Origin: Maritimibacter sp.
GTDB taxonomy: Bacteria; Pseudomonadota; Alphaproteobacteria; Rhodobacterales; Rhodobacteraceae
Assembly (NCBI GenBank): GCA_020441225.1
Contig: JAGRMP010000173.1
Span: 1-37,238 of the forward strand
Length of the DNA stretch: 37,238 bases
Direction of reading: 5' to 3'
Below the pieces are notes generated by a model, which made no database searches, was not told where the DNA came from, and worked only from the letters and a program-made list of their open reading frames with translations. How positions within the stretch are numbered: position 1 is the first letter of the stretch; each line of letters starts with the position of its first letter. This document shows, piece after piece, positions 7,454-14,762 of the stretch. Made by a program: the position numbers and the translations under genes.

Positions 7454-8422
7454 TCAGAAGACGGCGTCGGGGTTGTAGAACTCGTCCACGTTCTCTTGGG
7501 TGATGACGGCCGGCTCGGTGTAGGTCACGCGGCCGATGTCGCCGAGCGTGCCGTCGATCGCCTGCTTGGCGATGTCGACGGCGGTTGCCGCCACAAGCGC
7601 CGGGTTGTTGAGGCCGGTCGCGGCGTATTCGCCGGTCTTGATCAGCTCGAGCGCTTCCTTCTGGCCGTCGGCGGCGGCGACCAGCATCACCTGGTCGGCG
7701 AGGCCCGCGGCCAGCAGCGCGTTGCGGGCGCCGAGCAGCATCGAGTCGTTCTCGCCCAGCACCACGTTGACGTCCGGATGCGCGGTCAGGATGTCTTCCA
7801 TCGCGTTCAGGCCACCTTCGTTGCCCCACAGGCCCCAGCCCTGGGCGACGATGTTGATGCTCACCGTGCCCGAGTTCTCGAGCTGACCTTCGGCGAGACC
7901 GGCGATCACGCCGAGACGGCGCTCCATGCCCACCTCGTTGCCCTGATCGCCCGAGAGCAGCGCGATCTTGAGGTCCTGGCCATTGGTCTGGTCAGCGAGC
8001 CAGCGACCGACCAGCATGCCGTTTTGCGTGTTCGACGACTGCACCAGCGTGAGGATGTCGGCGGAGGGGTCGATGGTGGAATCCATGGCAATGACCGTGA
8101 CCCCGGCGGCGGCGGCGGCGTTCACCACGGGCACGAGGCCCTGGCTGTCGCGCACGTTGATGATCAGCGCCTGGATGCCCTGGGCGACCATGTCTTCGAC
8201 ATCGGCGATCTGCTTGTTGAGATCGTTGCCGGCATCCGCCGAGATCATCCTGCAGCCGATCTCTTCGCCATGGGCACGCGCCGCGACGTCCTGCGCGGCG
8301 AAATACGGGGCGTCGAGCGTCTTCATCGAAACACCGATCACGCAGTCCTGCGCGCTGGCCGAAGTCGTGAAGCCGAATGCGGCCGCGACGGCAAGCGCGG
8401 CGATGGCGGATTTCTTCATCAT
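7454..8422 (-). CDS. Sugar ABC transporter periplasmic substrate-binding protein, RbsB type
   Basis: About 322 residues. A Sec signal peptide (MMKKSAIAALAVAAAFGF...) ends with a likely cleavage after TSASA. The mature protein is a type I periplasmic binding protein: IGVSMKTLDAPYF at the N-terminus, an AGNDLNKQIADVEDMVAQG segment, VIAMDSTID, and GENDSMLLGARNAL. An open frame runs 20 codons further upstream, but that part has no signal features. The start is set at the tandem ATGs 8422/8419 behind GGGAGG; the second ATG has the better spacing. It is the first gene of the operon, with operator and promoter elements immediately upstream. The ligand is unknown; a polyol is likely from the downstream dehydrogenases. 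Confidence 0.93.
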   Translation of the reverse strand: MMKKSAIAALAVAAAFGFTTSASAQDCVIGVSMKTLDAPYFAAQDVAARAHGEEIGCRMISADAGNDLNKQIADVEDMVAQGIQALIINVRDSQGLVPVVNAAAAAGVTVIAMDSTIDPSADILTLVQSSNTQNGMLVGRWLADQTNGQDLKIALLSGDQGNEVGMERRLGVIAGLAEGQLENSGTVSINIVAQGWGLWGNEGGLNAMEDILTAHPDVNVVLGENDSMLLGARNALLAAGLADQVMLVAAADGQKEALELIKTGEYAATGLNNPALVAATAVDIAKQAIDGTLGDIGRVTYTEPAVITQENVDEFYNPDAVF

Positions 8423-8466
8423 GGGTCCTCCCGGAAGATAAAAAGCGAGCCTGGCGACTCTATTTC

Positions 8467-8479
8467 GTAGTTTTATTAC
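8467..8479. promoter_or_regulatory. RpiR-type operator, site 1 (GTAGTTTTATTAC)
   Basis: A near-palindrome with arms GTAGT/ATTAC (one mismatch) around three bases. It matches the general TGTARTNNNATTACA form known for HexR/RpiR regulators. It overlaps the predicted -10 of the transporter operon, and the rpiR-type gene lies about 160 bp away. Confidence 0.65.
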
Positions 8480-8497
8480 CATTCACCGGGAAGTCAA
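8470..8497 (-). promoter_or_regulatory. Predicted sigma70-type promoter of the RbsBAC-dehydrogenase operon
   Basis: On the minus strand, TTGACT (8497-8492) and TAAAAC (8475-8470) are separated by 16 bp. A 17-bp spacing gives AAAACT instead. The -10 lies inside the operator-like palindrome at 8467-8479, so binding there would block polymerase. Confidence 0.5.
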
Positions 8498-8527
8498 ACC
8501 AAATCTGTCGTCAATGCCGGGTTTTCT

Positions 8528-8540
8528 GTAGTTTTATATC
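8528..8540. promoter_or_regulatory. RpiR-type operator half-site, site 2 (GTAGTTTTATATC)
   Basis: A perfect left arm TGTAGT with a degenerate right arm. It begins 61 bp from site 1, about six helical turns, so it would face the same side of the DNA. Confidence 0.4.
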
Positions 8541-8568
8541 AGATTCTAGGGGGAATTCTTCGAGATCA

Positions 8569-8581
8569 GTAATTTAACTAC
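8569..8581. promoter_or_regulatory. RpiR-type operator, site 3 (GTAATTTAACTAC)
   Basis: Arms GTAAT/ACTAC (one mismatch) around TTA; it is essentially site 1 in reverse orientation. It begins 41 bp (about four turns) from site 2 and directly abuts the terminator of the rpiR-type gene. Confidence 0.6.
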
Positions 8582-8582
8582 C

Positions 8583-8631
8583 AAAACGCCGCCCGCCTGG
8601 CCGAACGGCCCGGGATGCGGCGGCAGGGCGG
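8583..8631 (-). terminator. Probable intrinsic terminator after the rpiR-type gene
   Basis: On the minus strand, six bases after the stop codon, a GC-rich structure forms: outer arms CCGCCC/GGGCGG and an inner GGCCG-tt-CGGCC hairpin. A TTTT run (8586-8583) follows. It would separate the isomerase-aldolase-regulator operon from the downstream transporter operon. Confidence 0.65.
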
Positions 8632-8637
8632 TGGTTG

Positions 8638-9516
8638 TCAGTCTTCGGTGTTGGTACGCAAGCGGGTGAGGCCCGCCTTCATCGCGGCAATCCGGTCATG
8701 GTGCCGGTCGCCGCGCCGGAGGCTCACCGCCGTCGAGAGGATGTCGATCACAACGAGATGCGACAGCCGCGATACGGTCGGGGTGAACAGATCGGTGTTC
8801 TCCAGCGTCTGCACGATCAGCGCCACGTCGCAGACTTCGGCGAGCGGGCTGTCGGCGTGGCCGGTGATGCCGAGCGTGCGCGCCCCGCGCCGGTGCGCGG
8901 CCTCGATCGTGCGCACGATCTCGTGGGTCTGGCCGGTGTTCGAGATCGCGACCGCAACGTCGCCCGGCCCAAGCATCTCGGCGGTCATGAACATCTGGTG
9001 CGCATCCGCCGCCGCCCCGCAAGGCACGCCGAACAGGGGAAACTTCTGCTGCGCGTCGCGCGCCACGATCCCCGAGGCAACGAAGCCGAAGAACTCGATC
9101 CGGTTTGCGCCCGCCAGCATGTCGACCGCCGCGGCGACGCGCTCCTGGTCGAGATGGCTCTGCGCCCAGTTGAGGTTCGACAGGTTGTAGTCGAAGATCT
9201 TGGTGATGATCGTGCCGAGATCGTCGTCGTCCGAGATCGCGGTATGCGAGGTCGAACGGGCGAAGGCGAGCGACCGCGCCAGTTTCACCCGCATGTCGCG
9301 GAACCCCTCGCAGCCGATCGCGGTGCAGAACCGGATCACCGTCGGCTCGCTGACCCCGGCCGCCCTGGCGACCATCGCCAGCGTCATGTCGACGACCTCG
9401 CCCGGCCGGTCGAGCACCACCTCGGCGACCCGCTGGTCGGATTTGCGCAGATCGGCCTTCTGCCGCACGATAAGTTCGAGAAGGTTGTCGCCCGCGCTCG
9501 AATTCACCTGGTCCAT
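8638..9516 (-). CDS. RpiR-family transcriptional regulator (HTH plus SIS phosphosugar-sensing domain)
   Basis: A 292-residue protein of normal family length. Residues about 10-85 form the HTH_6 domain, with KSDQRVAEVVLDRP and AGVSEPTVIRFCTAIGCEGFRDMRVKLAR containing the recognition helix. Residues about 125-260 form an SIS domain: IEFFGFVASGIVARDAQQKF, then DVAVAISNTGQTHEIV, which is the classic Ser-Asn-Thr-Gly phosphosugar-binding loop. Such regulators sense a phosphorylated pathway intermediate. It is the last gene of the operon starting at 13507, 17 bp after the metallo-hydrolase. It likely binds the GTAGT-NNN-ACTAC sites at both promoter regions, including its own, and so ties together the three operons between 2247 and 22820. 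Confidence 0.93.
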   Translation of the reverse strand: MDQVNSSAGDNLLELIVRQKADLRKSDQRVAEVVLDRPGEVVDMTLAMVARAAGVSEPTVIRFCTAIGCEGFRDMRVKLARSLAFARSTSHTAISDDDDLGTIITKIFDYNLSNLNWAQSHLDQERVAAAVDMLAGANRIEFFGFVASGIVARDAQQKFPLFGVPCGAAADAHQMFMTAEMLGPGDVAVAISNTGQTHEIVRTIEAAHRRGARTLGITGHADSPLAEVCDVALIVQTLENTDLFTPTVSRLSHLVVIDILSTAVSLRRGDRHHDRIAAMKAGLTRLRTNTED

Positions 9517-9533
9517 CCCGGCATCCCCTGATC

Positions 9534-10352
9534 TCAGACGATCCCCAAGGTCTCGCCCACCACCGGGCGCAGGATCCTCGGTCGCCCCCCGCTCCGCGCC
9601 ACCTCGGCGTCGATGTCCACCTCCGCGATCGTGTTGAACGCGAACATCCCGAAATGGTGCGGCACAAGATAGGGGATATCCGCGGCGAGCGAAACCGCCT
9701 CGGCGAGGGTGAAATTGCCCGGGATCCCGTCGGCAAGCCGGGTCGCGTCGCGGCCGTTGACCGGCAGGAGCGCGATGTCGGGCGTGAGGCGCGCGATCTC
9801 GCCGGCAAGGCCCGCGAAGGGCACGCAGTCGCCCGAATGATAGATCTTCAACCCATCCGCCGCGATCCCGTAGCCGAGGAACAGGTGCCGCCCCGCGTCG
9901 TCGGTCTCCAGCGCCTCATGGGCGGCCGGCAGCACCCTGATCGCGAGCCCGTCGAGCGGCGCGAACTCGTCCCCGGCATCGACCGGAAGGAGCCGCGCAC
10001 CGGCTCCGATCCGCTCGCGCGCCACCGCTTCGCGCGCGGCGGGCACGACGAAGGGCAGATCCGGAAACCGCGCCGCGAGCGGTCCGAGGGTGTCCGGGTC
10101 CATGTGGTCGGTATGTGCATGGGTGACCAGCACGATGTCGGGCCGGGGCAACGCCTCGACCGCCACCGGGGGCGGCATCATCCGTTTGTGGTCGTTCTTC
10201 CGCCCGGCGTATTTCTTCGCCAGGCTGTCGGAGAGGTAGGGGTCGACCAGAACCCGGAACGACCCCGTGTCGATCCAGAACCCGGCCTGGCCGAGCCAGA
10301 ACAGGCCGGCGCGGCCCGGCGGCGGGAAACCGGGTGTCCGCTCAATGCGCAT
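9534..10352 (-). CDS. MBL-fold metallo-hydrolase, UlaG-like
   Basis: About 272 residues. The metal-binding motif is HAHTDH (His78, His80, Asp82, His83), followed by LPAAHEAL, YHSGDC and a late PHHFGMF that supply further ligands. The N-terminus LFWLGQAGFWIDTGSFRVLVDPYLSD resembles UlaG, the L-ascorbate-6-phosphate lactonase. In a sugar-phosphate operon it is a candidate lactonase, but that is inference. The start at 10352 (MRIERTPGF) gives the family N-terminus and overlaps the preceding dehydrogenase by 11 bp; the frame is open further upstream to 10502, but that part is arginine-rich shadow of the neighbouring gene. Confidence 0.82.
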   Translation of the reverse strand: MRIERTPGFPPPGRAGLFWLGQAGFWIDTGSFRVLVDPYLSDSLAKKYAGRKNDHKRMMPPPVAVEALPRPDIVLVTHAHTDHMDPDTLGPLAARFPDLPFVVPAAREAVARERIGAGARLLPVDAGDEFAPLDGLAIRVLPAAHEALETDDAGRHLFLGYGIAADGLKIYHSGDCVPFAGLAGEIARLTPDIALLPVNGRDATRLADGIPGNFTLAEAVSLAADIPYLVPHHFGMFAFNTIAEVDIDAEVARSGGRPRILRPVVGETLGIV

Positions 10353-11280
10353 GGGCGCCGAGCACATCGAGCAGGTTGTCGACGGCGCGTTCCGTGGTCC
10401 GATCGACCGATTCCACGGTGAACCCGCCGATATGGCTGGTAAGGATCGCCCGCGGGTGGGCGAGCAGCGCCGACGGCGCCGGCGGCTCGGTCTCGAACAC
10501 ATCGGTGGCGTAGGCGCCGACCTGCCCGCTGTCGAGCGCGGCCAGCATCGCGGCCCCGTCGATCAGCCCCGCGCGGGCGGTGTTCACCACGACCGCGCCT
10601 TTCGCGAGCGTGGCGATCTCGCCGGCGCCGATGACCGGCCTGCCGTCGCCGGGCATCGGCGCGTGCAGGCTGACGATTTCCGCGCCTTCCAGCGCCTCTG
10701 CCAGCTCACAGCGGCGAAACCCCGCGTGGACGACCCGGTCCGCCGGCGCCACCGGATCGACGCCGCGCACATGGGCCCCGAGGGCGAGGGCAAACTCCGC
10801 GTAGGCCGTGCCGATCGCGCCGAGCCCCACCACGGCGACCTCGGCGCCGAGCAGTTCGCGCCCGATCCGCCGCGGCCAGCCGCCCGCGACGATGCCGTTG
10901 TGGGTGGGCACGAGATCGCGCAGCCCCGCCAGGGTGAGCGCGAGCGCGAGCTCGGCCACGCCGCGCGCATTGGTGCCCTCGGCGCGTTTCACCGCGATCT
11001 GGCGCGCCTCCACGCTGGCCATCGGCAGGTTGTCGATCCCGGTGCCGTTGCGCGAGATCACCCGGAGCCGGTCGGCCGCCGCAATCACCGCCTCGCTCAC
11101 CGGCTCCACGCCCGCGAGCCAGCCGTCGCACCCCCTGATCGCGGACACGAGATCCGCCTCGCCCGGGGTGGCGCCCGGCGTGGGAAAGACCAGTTCGAAG
11201 CCGGCTTCGACCAGAGGTTGCAGCCCCGGGTGCCCGCCCTTCGACAGCGATCGCGGGGTGATGAGAATTCGTCCGGTCAT
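10342..11280 (-). CDS. D-isomer-specific 2-hydroxyacid dehydrogenase (SerA-like)
   Basis: A 312-residue two-domain NAD-dependent dehydrogenase. The nucleotide-binding motif GLGAIG is at residues 152-157 with an acidic Asp175 further on. The catalytic residues are Arg236 in NTARAGLID, Glu265 in DVFETEPP and His283 in TSHIGGFTVE. The N-terminal catalytic domain includes VISRNGTGIDNLP. There is no ACT regulatory domain, so it is not a full biosynthetic SerA. It would interconvert a 2-hydroxy acid and a 2-keto acid, plausibly an aldonate-type intermediate of this pathway. Its ATG overlaps the stop of the upstream shikimate-dehydrogenase-like gene by 4 bp. Confidence 0.88.
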   Translation of the reverse strand: MTGRILITPRSLSKGGHPGLQPLVEAGFELVFPTPGATPGEADLVSAIRGCDGWLAGVEPVSEAVIAAADRLRVISRNGTGIDNLPMASVEARQIAVKRAEGTNARGVAELALALTLAGLRDLVPTHNGIVAGGWPRRIGRELLGAEVAVVGLGAIGTAYAEFALALGAHVRGVDPVAPADRVVHAGFRRCELAEALEGAEIVSLHAPMPGDGRPVIGAGEIATLAKGAVVVNTARAGLIDGAAMLAALDSGQVGAYATDVFETEPPAPSALLAHPRAILTSHIGGFTVESVDRTTERAVDNLLDVLGAHAH

Positions 11281-12233
11281 ATCCGCCCCGTCACTTTTGC
11301 CGCGATGCGGCTGATCTCGTCGAACCGCGGACCGGAGGTCGGAATCTCGACGTCGAAGACCTCTGCGATCACCTGGGTCCAGCCGTGGATGAAATAGCTC
11401 CAGCCGTCCTCGACCTGGAGCCCCTGCGCCTCCTGCTGCGCCCGGGCCTGGTCGAGAAAGACCAGATCGCCGCGATAGTTGAGTTCCCAGACGATGCCGC
11501 GCTCCGGGAAGCGCGCCTCCCAGGTGAGCGGCGACCCGGGCGCGTCCTTGCCGAGCCCGGTGGCATTGATGACCAGCGAGCCGGGCTTGAGACCGGCCAT
11601 CACCGCGTCGTTGTCGGCAGCGCTCGGGGCAAGCACGTAGTCGACCGGCACCTCTGCCCCCATCGCCGCGTGGATCTCGCGGATGTGGTCGAGCCGCGGC
11701 TGCGAGCGGTTTGAGACGACGATGCGCGACGGCCGGTCAGCGCCCCGGCGCGTCTGCATCATGTGCCAGGTGAGCGCGATGGTGGAGCCCCCCGCCCCCA
11801 TCGAGAACAGCTCCGCCCCGGTATCGGCGAAGTGGTTCGCGGGCAGGAAACCGTCGAGCGAGAGGCCCGACGAGATCGGGTCCTTGGCGTGGCAGATCAG
11901 CTTGCCGTCGCGCTTGGAGATGCACGAGGTCTCGGCCATCAGCCGGGCGTGCGGGTCGATCACGTCGAACATGTCACGCGCGGCGCTGAAGAGGTCGAGC
12001 TTATGGGTGGTGACGAGCGCACCGAGCGAGAGCGGGTCCGACTTGAGGAAGGCGACGACCTCGCGGTAGCGCTCGGGCGTGTCGTGCAGGGCCATGTCGA
12101 TCCCCTTGATCTCGACATCGCCGAGCCCGAGGTATTCGGCCCACCGGGGGAACACGGTCATGATCGACGACTTCGCCGTCGTCACGCCGATGAAGTAGAA
12201 CGTGGGTTTCTCGGCCGCAACGTAGCCCATCAC
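11277..12233 (-). CDS. Divergent shikimate-dehydrogenase-family oxidoreductase
   Basis: A 318-residue protein with the AroE fold order: an N-terminal substrate domain with ALVTTHKLDLF (Lys78 at the catalytic-lysine position), then AKDPISSGLSLDGF (Asp118 near the position of the AroE NTD aspartate). A Rossmann domain follows with MGAGGSTIA, VVSNRS and INATGLGKD. The AroE motif that binds the shikimate carboxylate (Ser-x-Ser then His-Asn) is replaced by TTAKSSIMTVFPRW. The chain is also about 40 residues longer than typical AroE. It therefore probably acts on another polyhydroxylated acid. It overlaps both neighbours by 4 bp in the aldolase-dehydrogenase operon, so it is an integral pathway enzyme. 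Cofactor choice is not clear. Confidence 0.8.
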   Translation of the reverse strand: MMGYVAAEKPTFYFIGVTTAKSSIMTVFPRWAEYLGLGDVEIKGIDMALHDTPERYREVVAFLKSDPLSLGALVTTHKLDLFSAARDMFDVIDPHARLMAETSCISKRDGKLICHAKDPISSGLSLDGFLPANHFADTGAELFSMGAGGSTIALTWHMMQTRRGADRPSRIVVSNRSQPRLDHIREIHAAMGAEVPVDYVLAPSAADNDAVMAGLKPGSLVINATGLGKDAPGSPLTWEARFPERGIVWELNYRGDLVFLDQARAQQEAQGLQVEDGWSYFIHGWTQVIAEVFDVEIPTSGPRFDEISRIAAKVTGRI

Positions 12234-12874
12234 TTGCTCCTGAGCTCCTTTGCACGCGCCACCGCGGCACGGGCATTGTCGGCGATCTTCTCCCAGTTGC
12301 CCGCGGCAATGTCGGGCTTCGCCGCGATCCAGGTACCGCCGACGGCACGAACCTGCGGCAGCGCGAGCCAGTCGCCGAGGTTATCCATGTTGACCCCGCC
12401 GGTCGGGTTGAACCCGACGCCGGTGTGCGCGTAGGGCGCGGCGATGTTCTTCAGCATGTTCGGCCCGCCCGCGGCCATGGCCGGGAAGAACTTCACCATC
12501 TTGCAGCCCGCCTTGAGCGCCGCCTGGAGGTCGGTGGGCGTCATGATGCCGGGGGCGAAGGGCAGACCGGCCTGCGCCGCATGGGCCAGCACCTCGATGT
12601 CGAGGCCGGGCGACAGCGCGAAGCGCGCCCCGGCGGCGAGGGCGGCGTCGGCCTGTTCGGTCGAGACCACGGTGCCGGCGCCGAGCTGCACCTCGGGACG
12701 ATGCTTCGCGATCTCGGCGATCACGTCGCGCGCGGCGGCGGTGCGGAAGGTGATCTCGGCCACAGGCAGGCCGCCGGCGATCAGCGCGTCGGCGAGCGGC
12801 AGGGCGTCCTTCACGTCGTCGATGGCGATGACGGGAACGATGCCGTAGTCGGAAAGGGTGTCGAAAATGCTCAT
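12230..12874 (-). CDS. eda: KDPG-type aldolase (Eda family)
   Basis: A 214-residue class I aldolase. The catalytic Glu40 is in VAEITFRT and the Schiff-base Lys128 is in MVKFFPAMAAGG. GAGTVV, SPGLD and FNPTGGVNMDN line the phosphate and substrate sites. Members cleave 2-keto-3-deoxy-6-phosphogluconate, or in some cases 2-keto-4-hydroxyglutarate, to pyruvate plus an aldehyde. It lies second in the operon, 12 bp after the cupin gene. No Edd-type dehydratase that would make its substrate is present in the window, so the natural substrate may differ from KDPG. Confidence 0.92.
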   Translation of the reverse strand: MSIFDTLSDYGIVPVIAIDDVKDALPLADALIAGGLPVAEITFRTAAARDVIAEIAKHRPEVQLGAGTVVSTEQADAALAAGARFALSPGLDIEVLAHAAQAGLPFAPGIMTPTDLQAALKAGCKMVKFFPAMAAGGPNMLKNIAAPYAHTGVGFNPTGGVNMDNLGDWLALPQVRAVGGTWIAAKPDIAAGNWEKIADNARAAVARAKELRSK

Positions 12875-12886
12875 GGGTCCATCCGT

Positions 12887-13507
12887 TCAGTTTTGTGTGG
12901 CGAGCACCCGCGCCACCTCTTCGGGGCCGCGCGGGCGATAGTCGGGGTTGGGCACCGCCTTCCAACCGGTGCCGTCGGCGACGATCAGGGTGGCCATGCC
13001 GCCCGAATTGCCGATGATATCGTAATCCTGCCCGGAATCGCTCGGGTAGTAGAAGCTCATGACCAGCGGAGCGGCGCCAACGTTGACCGAGCGATGGACC
13101 CACATCGGCGGCACGTAGACCGCGACCCGCGGCGCCACTTCGAGGATGCGGGTCTCGCCTTCCGGGCTCTCCATCAGCATGACGCCCGTGCCGCTTTCGC
13201 CGTAATAGACTTCCGGCCGGTTGGCCTTGGCGTGGATGTGGCCGCGCGTCATGTAGTATTCGTCGCCGATCCGGCCCGGCTCCATCCAGGTGGTTCCGAA
13301 GGTGATGTCGCCGGGCGCCTGCGACGGGCGCATGTCGCGAACCGAATAGACGACCTGCTCGCCGCGTGCGGCGGCCGCCGCCCGGAACGCCGCGTCGTCG
13401 CGGTAGATGCCCTCCAGGTCCTTCAGCCGTTTTTCATAACGTCCGGACGCATTGGTCAGAGCCCCCGTATCGGGGTCGATTCGATGTGCAGACGGCTCTT
13501 GATACAT
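12887..13507 (-). CDS. Cupin-type phosphoglucose-isomerase-like protein
   Basis: A 206-residue cupin. It carries the cPGI-type signature: TTWMEPGRIGDEYYMTRGHIH, EVYYGESGTG, then YVPPMWVHRSVNVGAAPL. Metal ligands at the expected spacing are His90, His92, Glu99 and His138. Such enzymes isomerise aldose and ketose phosphates through a bound divalent metal and are best known from archaea. Here it heads the operon with an aldolase and an RpiR regulator, so it likely isomerises a sugar phosphate or sugar-acid intermediate. It is preceded by GGGAGG at good spacing; a perfect operator palindrome ends a few bases further upstream. An alternative family, KduI, fits less well in motifs and is longer. 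Confidence 0.82.
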   Translation of the reverse strand: MYQEPSAHRIDPDTGALTNASGRYEKRLKDLEGIYRDDAAFRAAAAARGEQVVYSVRDMRPSQAPGDITFGTTWMEPGRIGDEYYMTRGHIHAKANRPEVYYGESGTGVMLMESPEGETRILEVAPRVAVYVPPMWVHRSVNVGAAPLVMSFYYPSDSGQDYDIIGNSGGMATLIVADGTGWKAVPNPDYRPRGPEEVARVLATQN

Positions 13508-13523
13508 GCGGTCCTCCCAAAGT

Positions 13524-13540
13524 ATGTAGTTAAACTACAT
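13524..13540. promoter_or_regulatory. RpiR-type operator, perfect palindrome ATGTAGTTAAACTACAT
   Basis: Eight-base arms are perfectly complementary around a central base. It lies 16 bp upstream of the cupin isomerase ATG and overlaps the predicted -10 of the minus-strand promoter. It is the best match to the shared motif in the window and fits the TGTARTNNNATTACA pattern of HexR/RpiR regulators. Confidence 0.8.
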
Positions 13541-13560
13541 TGCAGCGCGGTTGTTCGCAA
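13532..13560 (-). promoter_or_regulatory. Predicted sigma70-type promoter of the isomerase-aldolase-rpiR operon
   Basis: On the minus strand, TTGCGA (13560-13555) and TAGTTT (13537-13532) are spaced 17 bp apart. The -10 falls within the operator palindrome, which implies simple repression by steric block. Confidence 0.55.
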
Positions 13561-13805
13561 CAGGAAATGGTCTTTTGGCGCGATTTCTCGCGGCACGGCC
13601 GCCGGAACCCGGCGGAATTGCCGGAAAACGACCGAATGCGGCAGATCGGCCCGATTGCAGCCGCCCTCTCCACAATCATCGTGTCGTCAGCGCCTCAAGA
13701 CCCGCCGGGATTGTAGTTTAAGCGCAAAATGCGCGAACAAATCTCCCAATGGGCCGCAAAACACGGTCATTTCACGCCCCGACCGCCCCGTTTGGCCCCG
13801 TTTTT
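13541..13805. other. Divergent intergenic control region
   Basis: No gene is seen. It separates the two divergent operons together with the flanking operators. It contains an isolated half operator at 13713 and AT-richer runs near 13715-13755 and 13795-13830. A plus-strand promoter is expected near 13780-13840, but no -35/-10 pair is convincing. Confidence 0.6.
13713..13725. promoter_or_regulatory. RpiR-type operator half-site (GTAGTTTAAGCGC)
   Basis: The left arm TGTAGTTTAA matches the motif and the right arm is lost. It lies 94 bp before the full site at 13806-13820. It may be an auxiliary site or chance. Confidence 0.35.
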
Positions 13806-13820
13806 TGTAGTTTGACTACC
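13806..13820. promoter_or_regulatory. RpiR-type operator of the divergent operon (TGTAGTTTGACTACC)
   Basis: Arms GTAGT and ACTAC are perfectly complementary around TTG. It sits about 57 bp upstream of the first permease ATG on the plus strand, where it could control the MalFGEK-kinase operon. Confidence 0.7.
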
Positions 13821-13877
13821 TTTTCTTGTTGATCCGCGGGCCGCGCTGCGCCATTGTCGAAGGCGGGAGGAAGCGCC

Positions 13878-14762
13878 ATGGGCACCAGCATCGAGTCGGA
13901 TCGTGTGAAGCACCTGTTCATCTGGCCGGCGTTCCTCCTCGTCCTGCTGATTACGCTGTTTCCGTTGATCTACGCGCTCACGGTCTCGTTCCAGGCGGTC
14001 CGTGTCGTGCCGCCGGCACCGCCGCGTTTCGTGGGCTTCGACAACTACGCCGACATCCTCGCCTCGGCCCGCTTCTGGGGGTCGATCTGGACGACGGCGG
14101 TCATCGTGTTCGTGTCCGTCGCGCTGCAATATATCGTCGGCTTCGGCCTTGCGCTGACGCTGCACCACAACGTGCCGGGCGCCGCGCTCTACCGGGTCAC
14201 CTTCCTCTTGCCGATGTTCCTCGCCCCGGTCGGTGTCGCCCTGATCGCGCGGATGCTGTTTCACCCCGTGCTCGGCCCGGTGAACGACCTGTTCAGCGCC
14301 TTCGGGGCTGCCAACATCCCCTTCCTGACCGACCCGAACCTCGCCGTGGCCGTGCTCATCACCGTTGATGTCTGGCAGTGGACGCCGTTCGTCATCCTGT
14401 TGATGCTCGCAGGGTTGCAGGGCTTGCCCGCCGAAGTCTTCGAAGCCGCGCGAGTGGACAACATCTCGGCCTGGCGACGGTTCTGGGACATCACCTTCCC
14501 GATGCTCTTGCCGCTCTCGACCGCGGTCGTCTTCATCCGCCTGATCGAGGGCTTCAAGATCATCGACACGGTGTTCGTGCTGACCGGCGGCGGCCCGGGC
14601 ACGGCAACCGAGACGCTGACGCTCTTCGCCTATCGCGAGGGTTTCAAGAAGTTCAACCTCGGCTACACTTCGGCGCTCAGCTTCCTGTTCCTGATCGTGG
14701 TGATCGTCTTCGGCACCTTCTACCTGGCCGGCGCGCGCCGTCTGACCCGGAGGTACAGCTGA
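13878..14762 (+). CDS. Sugar ABC transporter permease, MalF type
   Basis: About 294 residues with six hydrophobic segments. The first (HLFIWPAFLLVLLITLFPLI) follows a short cytosolic start. The EAA loop (EVFEAARVDNISAWRRFWDITFPML) is the ATPase contact of MalF/UgpA-class permeases. The segment YRVTFLLPMFLAPVGVALI precedes it. The start at 13878 is chosen for the GGGAGG seven bases upstream; the frame opens eight codons earlier at 13854 without a ribosome-binding site. It overlaps the second permease by one base in an ATGA junction, and both partner with the binding protein and ATPase downstream. Confidence 0.93.
   Translation: MGTSIESDRVKHLFIWPAFLLVLLITLFPLIYALTVSFQAVRVVPPAPPRFVGFDNYADILASARFWGSIWTTAVIVFVSVALQYIVGFGLALTLHHNVPGAALYRVTFLLPMFLAPVGVALIARMLFHPVLGPVNDLFSAFGAANIPFLTDPNLAVAVLITVDVWQWTPFVILLMLAGLQGLPAEVFEAARVDNISAWRRFWDITFPMLLPLSTAVVFIRLIEGFKIIDTVFVLTGGGPGTATETLTLFAYREGFKKFNLGYTSALSFLFLIVVIVFGTFYLAGARRLTRRYS

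Noticed and set aside
6011..8470. An 819-codon open frame on the plus strand opposite the sugar transporter genes
   Set aside because: It is antisense to three well-recognised genes, is rich in His, Arg, Asp and Gly as expected of a GC-rich shadow frame, and has no family motif or ribosome-binding site. The same applies to the other long frames opposite 2247-5866, 8638-13507 and 23007-32539.
12887..13507. Annotation as KduI (5-keto-4-deoxyuronate isomerase)
   Set aside because: KduI is longer and has different metal-site spacing. The HxH-(6)-E-...-H pattern with VPPxxxHxxxN fits the cupin phosphoglucose-isomerase type.
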